This document shows positions 1 to 9,777 of a stretch of 64,000 nt of DNA, one piece after another. Made by a program: the position numbers and the translations under genes. This DNA is from an uncultured Bacteroidia bacterium (GTDB taxonomy: Bacteria > Bacteroidota > Bacteroidia > Bacteroidales > UBA932). The notes beneath the pieces are model-generated. The model was not told where the DNA came from, made no database searches, and saw only the letters and a list, made by a program, of their open reading frames with translations. The DNA is taken from positions 62,001 through 126,000 of the forward strand of contig CACXNA010000007.1 in assembly GCA_902768985.1 (NCBI GenBank), in the 5' to 3' direction. Within the stretch, counting starts at the first letter, position 1, and the number at the start of each line of letters is the position of its first letter.

Positions 1-2
1 CC

Positions 3-1001
<999 letters not shown>

Positions 1002-1011
1002 TGCAAGGCCT

Positions 1012-1054
1012 AGCAAAAAGAAAACCCGGTCGCTGACCGGGTTTTCTTTTTGCT
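1012..1054. terminator. Bidirectional rho-independent terminator
   Basis: A perfect 20-bp inverted repeat with a GCT loop, beginning AGCAAAAAGAAAACCCGGTC. It carries an A-tract on the left and a T-tract on the right, so it can end transcripts from both convergent genes. Its last bases overlap the stop codon of the minus-strand peptidase gene (1053-1055). Confidence 0.9.
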
Positions 1055-2885
1055 AATCCAGCAACCATTTTCGCCAGAAGATCGCCTCCGCGGCCGCATC
1101 ATGCTCATGCTGCTTGCCGCGGTACCCGTGCATCCCGTCGGGATAGATCCGCGTCTCGAACTGGTAGCCGGCCTGCTGCAGCGCGTCGATCAGCTGCAGC
1201 GTATTCTGGAAATGGACATTGTCGTCGCCCGTGCCGTGCGTCAGGCACAGCGCATTAGGCAGCGGCTTCAACCCATCACCCGCAAAGACGGAAGGCACCC
1301 AAGTGAGAACCGACGCCTCGGCGTACCCGTCGGGATTAGCCTGCGGCGTGTCCATGAAACGCTCCGTATAATGCGTGTCATAAAGGTGCCAGTCATACAC
1401 CCCGCCCCCGGCGATGCCGCAGCGGAAATACTGCGGATAGCGCAGCACCAGCATCGCGGTGGTCGTGCCGCCGAAGGAAAAGCCCTTCACGCCGATGCGC
1501 GAGCCGTCCACGTACGGCAGCGCCTGCAGCCACTTCGCCCAGGCGATGTAGTCCTGCAGCTCGATCACCGTCATCCGGCGGAACGCCTGGTCCATGCCCC
1601 GGCGCCCGTTCTCCCCCGATGAACGGGGATCCACCACAATATAGATGACGCCGTTCTCGTAGCACCAGGCGTCGGAAGCGTCGCGGTCCTGCCAGTTGTC
1701 GCGCACGTAGGGCGTGCCCGGCCCGCCGTAGAGCTGCATCTGAACGGGATACTTCTTCGAAGCATCGAAACCCGCCGGCAGCGACATCAGTCCGTATAAA
1801 TCAAACCCATCGTTGGAAATCTTGACAATCTGCGGATCCGGATGCGTGTCGGGCGCCTCCACCAGCGTCGAATCGATCTTCATCGTATATTTGTCCGTCC
1901 GCCCCGAAACGGCCCCCCAGGGCATCCGGGCGGTGGAAGCAGCCGCCTGGAACGTCTTCCCGTCCTCGGAAATCTCCACATTGACCACGTTCAGCGCCGG
2001 ATCCGTCAGCGCCGTGATCCGGCCCTTCTTGTCCAATCTGTAAAAAGTCGTGTGCAGGCGGTCGTCCCGCTTCGCGGTGAACCACACATCGCCCTTCTTC
2101 TCGTCGACGCGCAGCAGCTGGATGCTCCAGTTCTCGCCGGAGGTCAGGCGCCGCAAAGTCCCATCGTAACCCAGGAAATAAATCTGCTCCCAGCCCGTCT
2201 CGAAATTGCGCGCCATATACAGCCCCTTCTCCGTAAAGATCATTCCCTCAATCCATTCCACCCACGCGTCCTGATACTCCTCATGATAGACCGGCCGCTT
2301 GGACCCGTCCGCCACGCTCACCGCGTACAAATCCAAAACAGACTGCCGGCGCGGCATGCGCGAAACGTACAGCTCGCGGGAATCCGCCCCCCAGAAGGGG
2401 GTCCCGAAATACTGCTCCGGCGAATCGTCGAAGTCGGCCCACACGGGCTGCGCCCCGGCGCGGGCCTCGATCACCCCGATCCGCACGGACGGGTTGGCCT
2501 CCCCCGCCTTGGGGTAGCGCGTCTGATGCAGCGTCCCATCCTGCCCGAAGGGCGAATAAATGGGGAACATCGGCACGGCCGAATTATCGAAACGGTAGAA
2601 GCCCAGCCGCTGCGAATCGGGACTCCACCAGAAGGCCCGATAGCGCGACGGGCGCCCGAAAATCTCCTCGTAATAGACCCACGAAGCGTATCCGTTCAGG
2701 ATCAGCTCCGACCCGTCGAAGGTCAGGCGCGTCTCCGTGGAATCGGCCACCGAGCGCACCCAGAGGTCACCCCCGCGGGTGAACGCCTCCATCGTCCCGT
2801 CCGGCGACGGCGTCACATTCTGATCCTGCGCCCGCAGCCCGAAGGCCAGGCAAACCAAAACTAAAATAATAAAGGTCTTTTTCAT
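1053..2885 (-). CDS. Dipeptidyl-peptidase IV-like serine peptidase (S9B)
   Basis: A 610-residue secreted peptidase with a Sec signal (MKKTFIILVLVCLAFGLRAQ). The beta-propeller contains SWVYYEEIFGR, whose Glu pair matches the DPP4 N-terminus-binding motif. The catalytic domain has GFSFGG (Ser470; the family usually has GWSYGG), Asp554 in GTGDDNVH and His586 in GMHGY, with family-like spacing. DPP4 enzymes remove X-Pro/X-Ala dipeptides from peptides in the periplasm. At 610 residues it is about 100 shorter than usual Bacteroidota DPP4 proteins, and the signal peptide runs almost straight into a mid-propeller blade, so the first blade appears missing. The start codon overlaps the helicase stop by 4 bp (ATGA), indicating translational coupling in the operon 6587-1053. 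Confidence 0.85.
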   Translation of the reverse strand: MKKTFIILVLVCLAFGLRAQDQNVTPSPDGTMEAFTRGGDLWVRSVADSTETRLTFDGSELILNGYASWVYYEEIFGRPSRYRAFWWSPDSQRLGFYRFDNSAVPMFPIYSPFGQDGTLHQTRYPKAGEANPSVRIGVIEARAGAQPVWADFDDSPEQYFGTPFWGADSRELYVSRMPRRQSVLDLYAVSVADGSKRPVYHEEYQDAWVEWIEGMIFTEKGLYMARNFETGWEQIYFLGYDGTLRRLTSGENWSIQLLRVDEKKGDVWFTAKRDDRLHTTFYRLDKKGRITALTDPALNVVNVEISEDGKTFQAAASTARMPWGAVSGRTDKYTMKIDSTLVEAPDTHPDPQIVKISNDGFDLYGLMSLPAGFDASKKYPVQMQLYGGPGTPYVRDNWQDRDASDAWCYENGVIYIVVDPRSSGENGRRGMDQAFRRMTVIELQDYIAWAKWLQALPYVDGSRIGVKGFSFGGTTTAMLVLRYPQYFRCGIAGGGVYDWHLYDTHYTERFMDTPQANPDGYAEASVLTWVPSVFAGDGLKPLPNALCLTHGTGDDNVHFQNTLQLIDALQQAGYQFETRIYPDGMHGYRGKQHEHDAAAEAIFWRKWLLD

Positions 2886-4312
2886 ACGAAGAACCGGTCA
2901 TTGAAATTCACGAGATATACTTGCCGAACGGCGCGCGTGAGCGCCGTGTAGAGCCATTTCAGGTCGTCGAGCGTCTGCTCGTCCTGCCAGAAGGGGCAGT
3001 CGATGAACACGCAGTCCCACTGCCCGCCCTGCGACTTGTGGCAGGTGATCGCCTCGGCGTATTTGAGCTGGAGCGCGTTGAAATACGGATCCTCCCGCAC
3101 CGCCTCCCAGATTTTCTTCTTGGTCCCCTTGTCGGCGTAGTCCGCCGACACGCCCTGGTAGAGCGCGTTGCTCTGCTCGTAGGTCAGCGACGCCGACTCC
3201 GACTCCAGCGTGTCCAGGCACACCTTCGCGCGGACCTCCACGTCGTCGTAGTCCGGGAAACCGAGCGTCGCCGTCGCGAAATGCAGCCCGTAGCGTTCCT
3301 CGTAATTCCCGATGCGCACCAGCTTCGCGATGTCGCCGTTGGCGATGTAGTCCATCCCCGGCACGTCCTCCACGAACTGGTAGCAGTTCTTGACAATCAT
3401 AAGCTTGTCCCCGCGCACGAGGCGCTCCTCCTTGAACTGCACCGTCGAGCGGACGCCGAGGTTGTAGCGGATCGCCCGCTTGTTGGAGCGGCACAGGATT
3501 ACCGTCCCGTCCTCGCCGTAGCGGCCGTAGGCGTCCGAAAGCGCCTCGATGAGCTCGCCCCCGCCGATCCGGCGAATGTCGTCCGCCCCGCGCAGGTCGA
3601 GCTGCCAGCCGGGGAAGCATTCCTCGCCGGAGGCGATCAGCTCCCGCAAATGCGTAGCATTGCGGAGAATGCCCGATTCGGCGGCCTGCCGCACGACGCT
3701 CGTGAGCTCGCTGTAGCGCACGCCGCCGAACCCGTCCATGAACGCCTTCGACAGCGCCGGCGACGCGTCCAGCCCCACGGGCGGCAGCTGCGCGGCGTCG
3801 CCGATCAGCACCAGCCGGCAGTCGACGCCGTTGCGCACAAAGCTCACCAGGTCCTCCAGGAGATTGCCCGTGCCGAACGCGGCCGTCCCTTGCCCGGAGG
3901 CCGCGTCGATGCCGATCAGGGACACTTCGTCCACGACGAAGAGGGTCCCCTTGGCCTTGTTCGGCGAGAGCGAGAATTGCCCGAAGCCGTCGCTCCCGAC
4001 GCCCTTCTGGCGGTAGATATGCTTATGGATGGTATACGCCGGACGGCGTGAAATGCCGGACAGCACCTTCGCGGCGCGGCCCGTCGGGGCCAGCAGCACG
4101 GACTGCGTCCCGACGTCCTTCAGCGCCGCGATCACGGCCGCGATCGCGGTCGTCTTGCCCGTACCGGCATAGCCGTTCACCACGAGGATGTCGGCGTCGT
4201 CGCAAGTCACGAACGCCGCCACCTCGCGGAACAGCCGCGCCTGGCAGGGCGTCGGCTCCGCCTTGAAACGTTTCAGGAACTGTTGCTCCAGGAAGCCCGC
4301 GCGGTCCATCAT
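2882..4312 (-). CDS. RecD-like/PIF1-type ATP-dependent DNA helicase
   Basis: A 476-residue superfamily 1 helicase. Walker A is GYAGTGKTT (residues 47-55), Walker B FVVDEVSLI (around 126-134), motif III LVLIGDAAQLPPVG, and a C-terminal UvrD-like motif AITCHKSQGGQWDCV followed by YTALTRAV. This matches the short AAA_30/UvrD_C_2 proteins common in Bacteroidota and not a RecBCD subunit, since no recB or recC lies nearby. It probably unwinds DNA 5' to 3' during repair (family knowledge). It overlaps its neighbours by 4 bp at both ends, so it is translated as part of the same message as TrkH and the peptidase, an odd functional mix. Confidence 0.85.
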   Translation of the reverse strand: MMDRAGFLEQQFLKRFKAEPTPCQARLFREVAAFVTCDDADILVVNGYAGTGKTTAIAAVIAALKDVGTQSVLLAPTGRAAKVLSGISRRPAYTIHKHIYRQKGVGSDGFGQFSLSPNKAKGTLFVVDEVSLIGIDAASGQGTAAFGTGNLLEDLVSFVRNGVDCRLVLIGDAAQLPPVGLDASPALSKAFMDGFGGVRYSELTSVVRQAAESGILRNATHLRELIASGEECFPGWQLDLRGADDIRRIGGGELIEALSDAYGRYGEDGTVILCRSNKRAIRYNLGVRSTVQFKEERLVRGDKLMIVKNCYQFVEDVPGMDYIANGDIAKLVRIGNYEERYGLHFATATLGFPDYDDVEVRAKVCLDTLESESASLTYEQSNALYQGVSADYADKGTKKKIWEAVREDPYFNALQLKYAEAITCHKSQGGQWDCVFIDCPFWQDEQTLDDLKWLYTALTRAVRQVYLVNFNDRFFV

Positions 4313-5766
4313 TCGCGGGCGCGTTTGTCGAAGATCATCGCCACCACGGCCAGCACCGGATAGATTTCGATACGGCCCAGGAACATGTCCACGGAGAAAA
4401 TCAGCTTGCCCAGCGCGGGCACGCTATTGAACGAGCCCATCGTGCCGAGGGCGCCGTAGGCCGGGCCCACGTTGCCCAGGCTCGTCACCGAGGCGATGAA
4501 GCTGTTCTGGTGGTCCACGCCGACCAGCAGACTCAGGGTCACGGACACCGCGATCAGCAGGCCGTACATCGCCAGGTACTGCAGGTGCGGCGACACTTCC
4601 TCGTCGCGCAGGATGCGCTTGCCCATGCGGACCTCATTCACCGAAGAGGGGTGCAAAATGCCGTTCACCCGGCGGCCGGTGGCCTTAAATAAAAGGATGA
4701 TGCGGTCCACTTTCACACCGCCCGAGGTCGACCCGGCGCTGCCGCACATAAAGGCGGAGAACATCAGCACCATCATGATCCAGAGCGGCCACTGGGCGTT
4801 GTCCAGGATGGCGAAGCCGGACGTGGTCGTGACGCAGAGCGTCTCGAAGAGGCCGTTCCAGAGGGCCTTCCCCCAGGTATCGCAGATGCCGTTGCCCAGC
4901 AGGCCCGCGCCCACGATGAAGGCCATGACCAGCACCCAGACCGTGTAGAACTTCACGACAGGGTTGTCGTACGGCTTGTTGGAGCGCGTGATGACAGATA
5001 GATAGATGACGCCGAAATGCAGCGAGGACAGGTACATGAACACCATCGTGATGCCCTCGATCCAGCGGGAGTCGAACGCGGCGATCGACGCGTTGCGCGT
5101 GCTGAAGCCGCCGGTGGCGCTCACGCTCATCGCGTGGCAGGCCGCGTCGAAGACCGGCATGCCGGCAATGATGTAAGCGATGAAAGACAGGACCAGCAGG
5201 CCCAGGTACACGAAGGCGAAGATATAGACCGTCTTGTTGGTCCGGGTGGAATAGCCGCCCCGCGAGAGCGAGGTCAGCTCCATGTTCGTCAGGCGCATCT
5301 TCATCTGGTTGGAACCCGGAATGAGGAGCAGCAGGAAGACCACGACTCCCAAACCGCCGATGAAATGCGTGGACGCCCGCCAGAAGAGCAGGCTCTTCGG
5401 CAGGGCTTCAATGTCGTCCAGGATGGTCGCGCCCGTAGTCGTGAAACCGCTCACGGACTCGAACCAGGCGTTCTGCAGCGTGAACGGACCGCCCCACAGG
5501 GCGTACGGCAGCATGCCGAAGATGAACGACAGGAACCAGGACAGGCAGATGATGACGTATCCCTCCTTCAGCGTGATCGCCGTCGTCGAGCGCACGAAAA
5601 TGAAGGGGAAAATGCCGACGATGAAGGTAATCAGGAAGGAAATCATGAGCGCGGCGAGCGCGGAATCGTGCCCGTTCAGCAACGCAACGCCCACCGACAG
5701 CAGCATGAAGAGTGCACTGACGAGGAGGGCGTAGCCGATGTTCCTGCTGATGACCTTCCAGTTCAT
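4309..5766 (-). CDS. trkH: TrkH-type potassium uptake membrane protein
   Basis: A 485-residue inner-membrane protein with many hydrophobic helices and the four pore-loop segments of the Trk/Ktr/HKT family: GFTTTGATIL, SATGGFSTRNA, TTTSGFAIL and SLGNVGPAYG, each contributing a selectivity-filter Gly. It conducts K+ (or Na+) into the cell, normally gated by a cytoplasmic TrkA/KtrA NAD-binding subunit. No trkA is present in this window; the overlapping upstream gene encodes a two-helix sensor-like protein instead. Its stop and start both overlap neighbours by 4 bp. Confidence 0.9.
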   Translation of the reverse strand: MNWKVISRNIGYALLVSALFMLLSVGVALLNGHDSALAALMISFLITFIVGIFPFIFVRSTTAITLKEGYVIICLSWFLSFIFGMLPYALWGGPFTLQNAWFESVSGFTTTGATILDDIEALPKSLLFWRASTHFIGGLGVVVFLLLLIPGSNQMKMRLTNMELTSLSRGGYSTRTNKTVYIFAFVYLGLLVLSFIAYIIAGMPVFDAACHAMSVSATGGFSTRNASIAAFDSRWIEGITMVFMYLSSLHFGVIYLSVITRSNKPYDNPVVKFYTVWVLVMAFIVGAGLLGNGICDTWGKALWNGLFETLCVTTTSGFAILDNAQWPLWIMMVLMFSAFMCGSAGSTSGGVKVDRIILLFKATGRRVNGILHPSSVNEVRMGKRILRDEEVSPHLQYLAMYGLLIAVSVTLSLLVGVDHQNSFIASVTSLGNVGPAYGALGTMGSFNSVPALGKLIFSVDMFLGRIEIYPVLAVVAMIFDKRARE

Positions 5767-6587
5767 TTCTTGCCCATGGTCTTGATCCGGCTGCGGAGCT
5801 GGCGGTTCTCGTTGGCCAGCTCGGAGATGCCGTCATTGAGCTGGGCGAGCTGGTCGTCGCCGTCGAACTTGACGTTGTATTTCTTGTCCCGGGAGCGGTA
5901 GGCATCCAGGCCGTCCAGCATCCGGTAGAGCGGATTCACATAGAATGCAAGCAGGAAGGAGAGCAGCATCACGACCAGCAGCAGGCCCACGCCCACCGCC
6001 ACGATGCCGGGGATGATGCTCCGGTAGAACCCGCCCTCGAAGGTGGCGGAGTTCTTCGCCAGATCCTGGTAGATGGCCTCCGACAGGGCGCCGAGGTCCG
6101 TGCGCAGCCGGTCGTAGCGCGGCTGCAGTCGCTCGAAGTACCAGGAGCGGGAATCGATGAAGTCCGACTGGAGCACGTCCTCCAGCTCCAGCGAGGTCAG
6201 CATGTACGCGGAATAGGAATACATCACCGAATCCGCCAGCGGCTTGACCTGGTTGGACGGGACGCTCGAGCGGAGCAGGTCGCAGTGGGACTTGAAATAT
6301 TCGTCGTCGAAGGCCGGCACCCGCAGGGAGGTCTCGTCGCCGATCACCTCGAGGATCTGCAGGTTGTAGGTATTGCTCATGTCGGCCAGGCGGTTGGCCA
6401 CGTTGATACTGCTGATATCATCCGCGATCAGGTCCGAGACATAGTCACTCATCCCGGAGTATTCCATCACGGATATCGACAGCGAAACCAGCAAGATGGC
6501 GGCGATGGACGAAAGGCTCAGGATGAGCTTCGTACGGATCGACAGCCGGCGCTCCCGGAGTCGTTTGAAGAATTTACCGAACGCCAT
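5763..6587 (-). CDS. Two-TM sensor-like membrane protein without output domain
   Basis: A 274-residue protein. Positive N-terminus, TM1 at about 20-41, an extracytoplasmic helical domain of about 150 residues, TM2 at about 192-216, then a HAMP-like linker beginning at NPLYRMLDGL and a short C-terminal coiled coil (SELANENRQLRSRIK). This is the layout of a chemoreceptor or histidine-kinase sensor half (four-helix-bundle type), but the protein stops before any kinase, cyclase or signalling domain. It is first in the operon and overlaps trkH by 4 bp, so an accessory or regulatory role for TrkH is a reasonable inference. No specific family name is recognised. Confidence 0.6.
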   Translation of the reverse strand: MAFGKFFKRLRERRLSIRTKLILSLSSIAAILLVSLSISVMEYSGMSDYVSDLIADDISSINVANRLADMSNTYNLQILEVIGDETSLRVPAFDDEYFKSHCDLLRSSVPSNQVKPLADSVMYSYSAYMLTSLELEDVLQSDFIDSRSWYFERLQPRYDRLRTDLGALSEAIYQDLAKNSATFEGGFYRSIIPGIVAVGVGLLLVVMLLSFLLAFYVNPLYRMLDGLDAYRSRDKKYNVKFDGDDQLAQLNDGISELANENRQLRSRIKTMGKK

Positions 6588-6600
6588 TATTAAATTTCTT

Positions 6601-6620
6601 CAAAAATAATGGCAAATATA
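6601..6620 (-). promoter_or_regulatory. -7 boxes for the sensor-trkH-helicase-peptidase operon
   Basis: On the minus strand two perfect Bacteroidota -7 boxes occur, TATTTTTG (6601-6608) and TATATTTG (6613-6620), 13 and 25 bp upstream of the start codon at 6587. No clear -33 element was identified. Confidence 0.6.
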
Positions 6621-6632
6621 AGGAAAATTTTA

Positions 6633-6640
6633 TATTTTTG
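6633..6640 (+). promoter_or_regulatory. -7 box of the ROK/ABC-F operon
   Basis: TATTTTTG matches TAnnTTTG, 24 nt upstream of the ATG at 6665. A TTG at 6638 opens the same frame but lies inside this box, which argues for the ATG start. Confidence 0.65.
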
Positions 6641-6664
6641 CACGGACTGTACACGAGAACCGCT

Positions 6665-7867
6665 ATGACATCTTCTTTTCTCAACGACACCACCAGCAAG
6701 AGCGCCACTGTGAAGCGGGAAATCTTGCGTTTGTGCATCACTCACAACAACTATAGCATCGCCGACTTCAGCCGCGCGTTGGGAATCAGCGTCCCCACCA
6801 TCACCAAGTTCGTTTCCGAACTCATGGAGGAGGACTTTATCAAAGATGAAGGCAAGGTGGGCACCTCCGGCGGCCGTCGCCCGAGCGTGTACGGCCTCAA
6901 CCCGGATGCCGGCTATTTCGTGGGCGTGGACGTCGCGCGCCACCATTTCCACATCGCCATCAGCGATTTCAAGGGCAAGGTCATTTCCTATATCCAGGAC
7001 ATCGAGTTCGTGCTCGTCGCCAACGAGAACTCCTTCCGCACCATGTGCCGCATGGTCATGGACGAGGTCATCCGCAGCGGCATTCCCTGGATCAAGGTCC
7101 TCGGCGTGGGCGTGAGTCTCTCCGGCCGCGTCAACCCCGAGAAAGGCTACAGCCTCACCTATTTCGTCAGCGACGACCTCCCGCTGGGCAGCATCTTCCA
7201 GAAGGAATTCAACGTTCCCGTCACCATCGAGAACGACTCCCGCGCCATGGCCTACGGCGAATTCATGTCGCTCGGCAAGAAGGCCGACCCCGACATGATC
7301 TTCATCAACGTCAGCTGGGGCCTCGGCATGGGCATCATCATGGACGGCAAGCTCTACTACGGCAAGTCCGGCTACTCCGGCGAGCTGGGGCACTTCCCCG
7401 TCTTGGACAACGACATCATCTGCCGCTGCGGCAAGGTCGGCTGCCTCGAGACGGGTGCGTCCGGCTCGGCGCTGCACCGCATGATCATCGAGAAACTCAA
7501 GAAGGGACAGGCCTCTTCGATGGCCGACGCCTATAACACCAAGGGCGACGTAGAGCTGGACGAGATCCTGCGCGCCGTCGAGGAGGGCGACGTGCTCGCC
7601 ATCGACGCCATCGGCCAGATCGGCGACACGCTCGGCCGTGGCATCTCCGGCGTGCTGAACGTCTTCAACCCGGGCCTCGTGGTGATCGGCGGCCGCCTGA
7701 TCGTCGGCAAGGATTATCTCCTGCTCCCGATCAAGACGGCGGTCAACCGCCTCTCCCTGCCGCGCGTCTCCGCCGACACGACCCTCGTTCTCTCGCAGCT
7801 GGGCCGCAAGGCCGCGTCCGTGGGCGACTGCCTGCTCTCCCGCTCCCGCGTGCTGGGCTTGATGTAG
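6665..7867 (+). CDS. ROK-family transcriptional regulator / sugar kinase homologue
   Basis: A 400-residue protein. An N-terminal winged helix-turn-helix (about 15-65, YSIADFSRALGISVPTITKFV) precedes a ROK actin-like domain starting at FVGVDVARHH. The ROK zinc motif is intact (CRCGKVGCLE, around 253-262), and END at about 189-191 marks the sugar-binding/catalytic segment. Such NagC/XylR-type proteins repress sugar catabolic genes and release DNA on binding a sugar or sugar phosphate; the cognate sugar cannot be read from the sequence. The next gene, an ABC-F ATPase, starts 1 nt after the stop, so the two are probably co-transcribed. The xylose operon at 19-23.6 kb is a possible target but is not adjacent. 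Confidence 0.85.
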   Translation: MTSSFLNDTTSKSATVKREILRLCITHNNYSIADFSRALGISVPTITKFVSELMEEDFIKDEGKVGTSGGRRPSVYGLNPDAGYFVGVDVARHHFHIAISDFKGKVISYIQDIEFVLVANENSFRTMCRMVMDEVIRSGIPWIKVLGVGVSLSGRVNPEKGYSLTYFVSDDLPLGSIFQKEFNVPVTIENDSRAMAYGEFMSLGKKADPDMIFINVSWGLGMGIIMDGKLYYGKSGYSGELGHFPVLDNDIICRCGKVGCLETGASGSALHRMIIEKLKKGQASSMADAYNTKGDVELDEILRAVEEGDVLAIDAIGQIGDTLGRGISGVLNVFNPGLVVIGGRLIVGKDYLLLPIKTAVNRLSLPRVSADTTLVLSQLGRKAASVGDCLLSRSRVLGLM

Positions 7868-7868
7868 T

Positions 7869-9770
7869 ATGCCCAGCTACCTGCAGATCGAGAACATCTC
7901 CAAGGCGTACGGCCCCAAGATTCTTTTCGAGCACATCGGCTTCAACATCAACGAAGGCGACAAGATTGCCCTGATCGCGCCGAACGGCACGGGCAAGACT
8001 TCGCTGCTGCGCATCCTTGCCGGGGAGGACAAGTCCGACTCCGGCGGGCGCGTGCTCTTCCTGAAGGACATCCGCATCGCGTTCCTGCAGCAGGACTACG
8101 CCTACGACCCCGCGCTTTCGATCGAGGCGCAGATCTACGCCCACGCCGCCCCGACGCTCGCGACCTTCCACGAGGAGGAGCTACGCGACTACCGTCAGCG
8201 CTTGCGCGAAATTCTGACATCCTTCCGCCTGCCGGACTTCGACAAGCCCATGGCGGCCTTGTCCGGCGGCGAGGTCAAGCGCGTGGCGCTCAGCGAGCTG
8301 CTCGCCCTGCAGGCGGACTTCCTCATCCTCGACGAACCCACGAACCACCTCGACATCGAGGCGGTCGAGTTCCTCGAGGGCTACCTCAAGCGCAGCCGCT
8401 GCACGCTGCTGATGGTCACGCACGACCGCTACTTCCTCGACCGCGTGTGCAATACCGTGATGGAGCTGGACCACGGCGCCGTCTATATTTATAAAGGAAA
8501 CTACCAGAATTATCTGGAGAAGCGCGACGAGCGCATCGCGCACTACAACGCCGAGACGGACAAGGTCCGCAACCTGCTCCGCCGCGAGCTGGAGTGGATC
8601 CGCGCCACGCCCTGCGCCCGCACGGGCAAGGCGCAGTACCGCATCGACGCCTTCCACGAGCTCGCGGACCGCGCCGCGCAGGTGTACCGCACGCAGCAGG
8701 TCAGCTTCGACGGCGTGGGCGGCAGCGCGCGGCTCGGCGGGAAGATCATCAATTGCAAGGGCGTCAATTATTCCTGGGAGGGCCTCCCGATGCTGCGGGA
8801 TTTCACCTACGATTTCCAGCGTTGCGACAAGATCGGCATCGTGGGGCGCAACGGCGTGGGCAAGAGCACGTTCCTGGATCTGCTGACCGGCGCCGTCGCG
8901 CCCGACAGCGGGCTGATCGACCGCGGCGAGACGCTGCGGATCGGCTATTACCGCCAGGAGGGGATGGAGTTCCGGCCGGGCGACACGGTGCTGGACATCG
9001 TGCCCGACACGCGCCTGCTGAGCCGCTTCCTCTTCCCGCACGACATGCTCTCCACGCGCGTGGAGCGGCTCTCCGGCGGCGAGCGCCGGCGCCTCTACCT
9101 GCTGACCATCCTCCTGCAGGAGCCCAATCTGCTGATTCTCGACGAGCCCACCAACGACCTGGACATCGTCACGCTCAATATCCTGGAAGAATACCTCCGC
9201 GAATTCCAGGGCAGCCTGCTGGTCGTCAGCCACGACCGCCACTTCCTCGACCGCGTCACCGACCACCTGCTGGTCTTCGTTGGCGACGGCCGCGTCAAAG
9301 ACTTCATCGGCTCCTTCTCCGAGTACCGCGCGTACGTCCGCGACCTCGAGAAAGGTCGGGCCGGGCTTGCCTCCGCCAACAAGCGGCCCGACTCGTTGCC
9401 TCGTGGCAGTTCGAGCGAAGCGAAGTCCGCATCAGCGGACCGGCCGGCCCCGGGACTTTGTGATAGCAAAGTCGGAAAGGGGCTTGAGGCCGCAGGGGGT
9501 TCGGGGGATATGCCCCCGTATCCGATGGGAGCGGGGGCAGCTGCCGTCCCGGCTAAAAAAGCGCGAAAGCTAACTTGGAGAGAGCAACGAGAATTAGAGG
9601 CGATCGAGGCAGAATTGCCAAAACTGGAGGCCGAAAAGGCGGAGCTGGAGGCGAAGATGTCCTCCGGCACACTCCCCTACGCCGAACTGCAGGCCGCCTC
9701 TGAGCGCATCCAGACGCTGATGAACGAAATCAGCCAGCGCGAAGAGCGCTGGCTGGAACTTTCGGAATAA
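7869..9770 (+). CDS. ABC-F family ATPase (Uup/EttA-like) with repeat-derived linker
   Basis: A 633-residue soluble protein with two ABC cassettes and no membrane segments. Cassette 1 has NGTGKTS, LSGGEVKR and LILDEPTNHLD; cassette 2 has GRNGVGKST, LSGGERRR and LILDEPTNDLD. The C-terminus (from about 562) is a charged coiled coil like the Uup C-terminal domain. ABC-F proteins act on ribosomes in translation or, for Uup, on branched DNA intermediates. Between cassette 2 and the coiled coil lies about 66 residues (about 496-561) rich in Gly, Ala, Ser and Pro, encoded by hairpin-forming DNA that resembles an intergenic repeat at 62060-62100. The reading frame stays open through it. Confidence 0.85.
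   Translation: MPSYLQIENISKAYGPKILFEHIGFNINEGDKIALIAPNGTGKTSLLRILAGEDKSDSGGRVLFLKDIRIAFLQQDYAYDPALSIEAQIYAHAAPTLATFHEEELRDYRQRLREILTSFRLPDFDKPMAALSGGEVKRVALSELLALQADFLILDEPTNHLDIEAVEFLEGYLKRSRCTLLMVTHDRYFLDRVCNTVMELDHGAVYIYKGNYQNYLEKRDERIAHYNAETDKVRNLLRRELEWIRATPCARTGKAQYRIDAFHELADRAAQVYRTQQVSFDGVGGSARLGGKIINCKGVNYSWEGLPMLRDFTYDFQRCDKIGIVGRNGVGKSTFLDLLTGAVAPDSGLIDRGETLRIGYYRQEGMEFRPGDTVLDIVPDTRLLSRFLFPHDMLSTRVERLSGGERRRLYLLTILLQEPNLLILDEPTNDLDIVTLNILEEYLREFQGSLLVVSHDRHFLDRVTDHLLVFVGDGRVKDFIGSFSEYRAYVRDLEKGRAGLASANKRPDSLPRGSSSEAKSASADRPAPGLCDSKVGKGLEAAGGSGDMPPYPMGAGAAAVPAKKARKLTWREQRELEAIEAELPKLEAEKAELEAKMSSGTLPYAELQAASERIQTLMNEISQREERWLELSE
9354..9551 (+). repeat. G+C-rich palindromic repeat inside the ABC-F coding sequence
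   Basis: This segment contains a hairpin CGGGGG-ATATG-CCCCCG (9502-9518) preceded by CAGGGGGTT, and a GAGCGAAGCGA motif near 9414. The reverse complement of 62060-62100 has the same order: GAGCGAAGCGA, GAGGGGGTAT, then CGGGGG...CCCCCG. This suggests one repeat family present between genes at one site and in frame within a gene at the other. Boundaries are approximate. Confidence 0.55.
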
Positions 9771-9777
9771 CGGAAAA

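Noticed and set aside
7869-9770. Antibiotic-resistance ABC-F (for example OptrA/Msr-like)
   Set aside because: The C-terminal coiled coil and motifs fit a housekeeping Uup-like protein; nothing specific to resistance subfamilies is visible.
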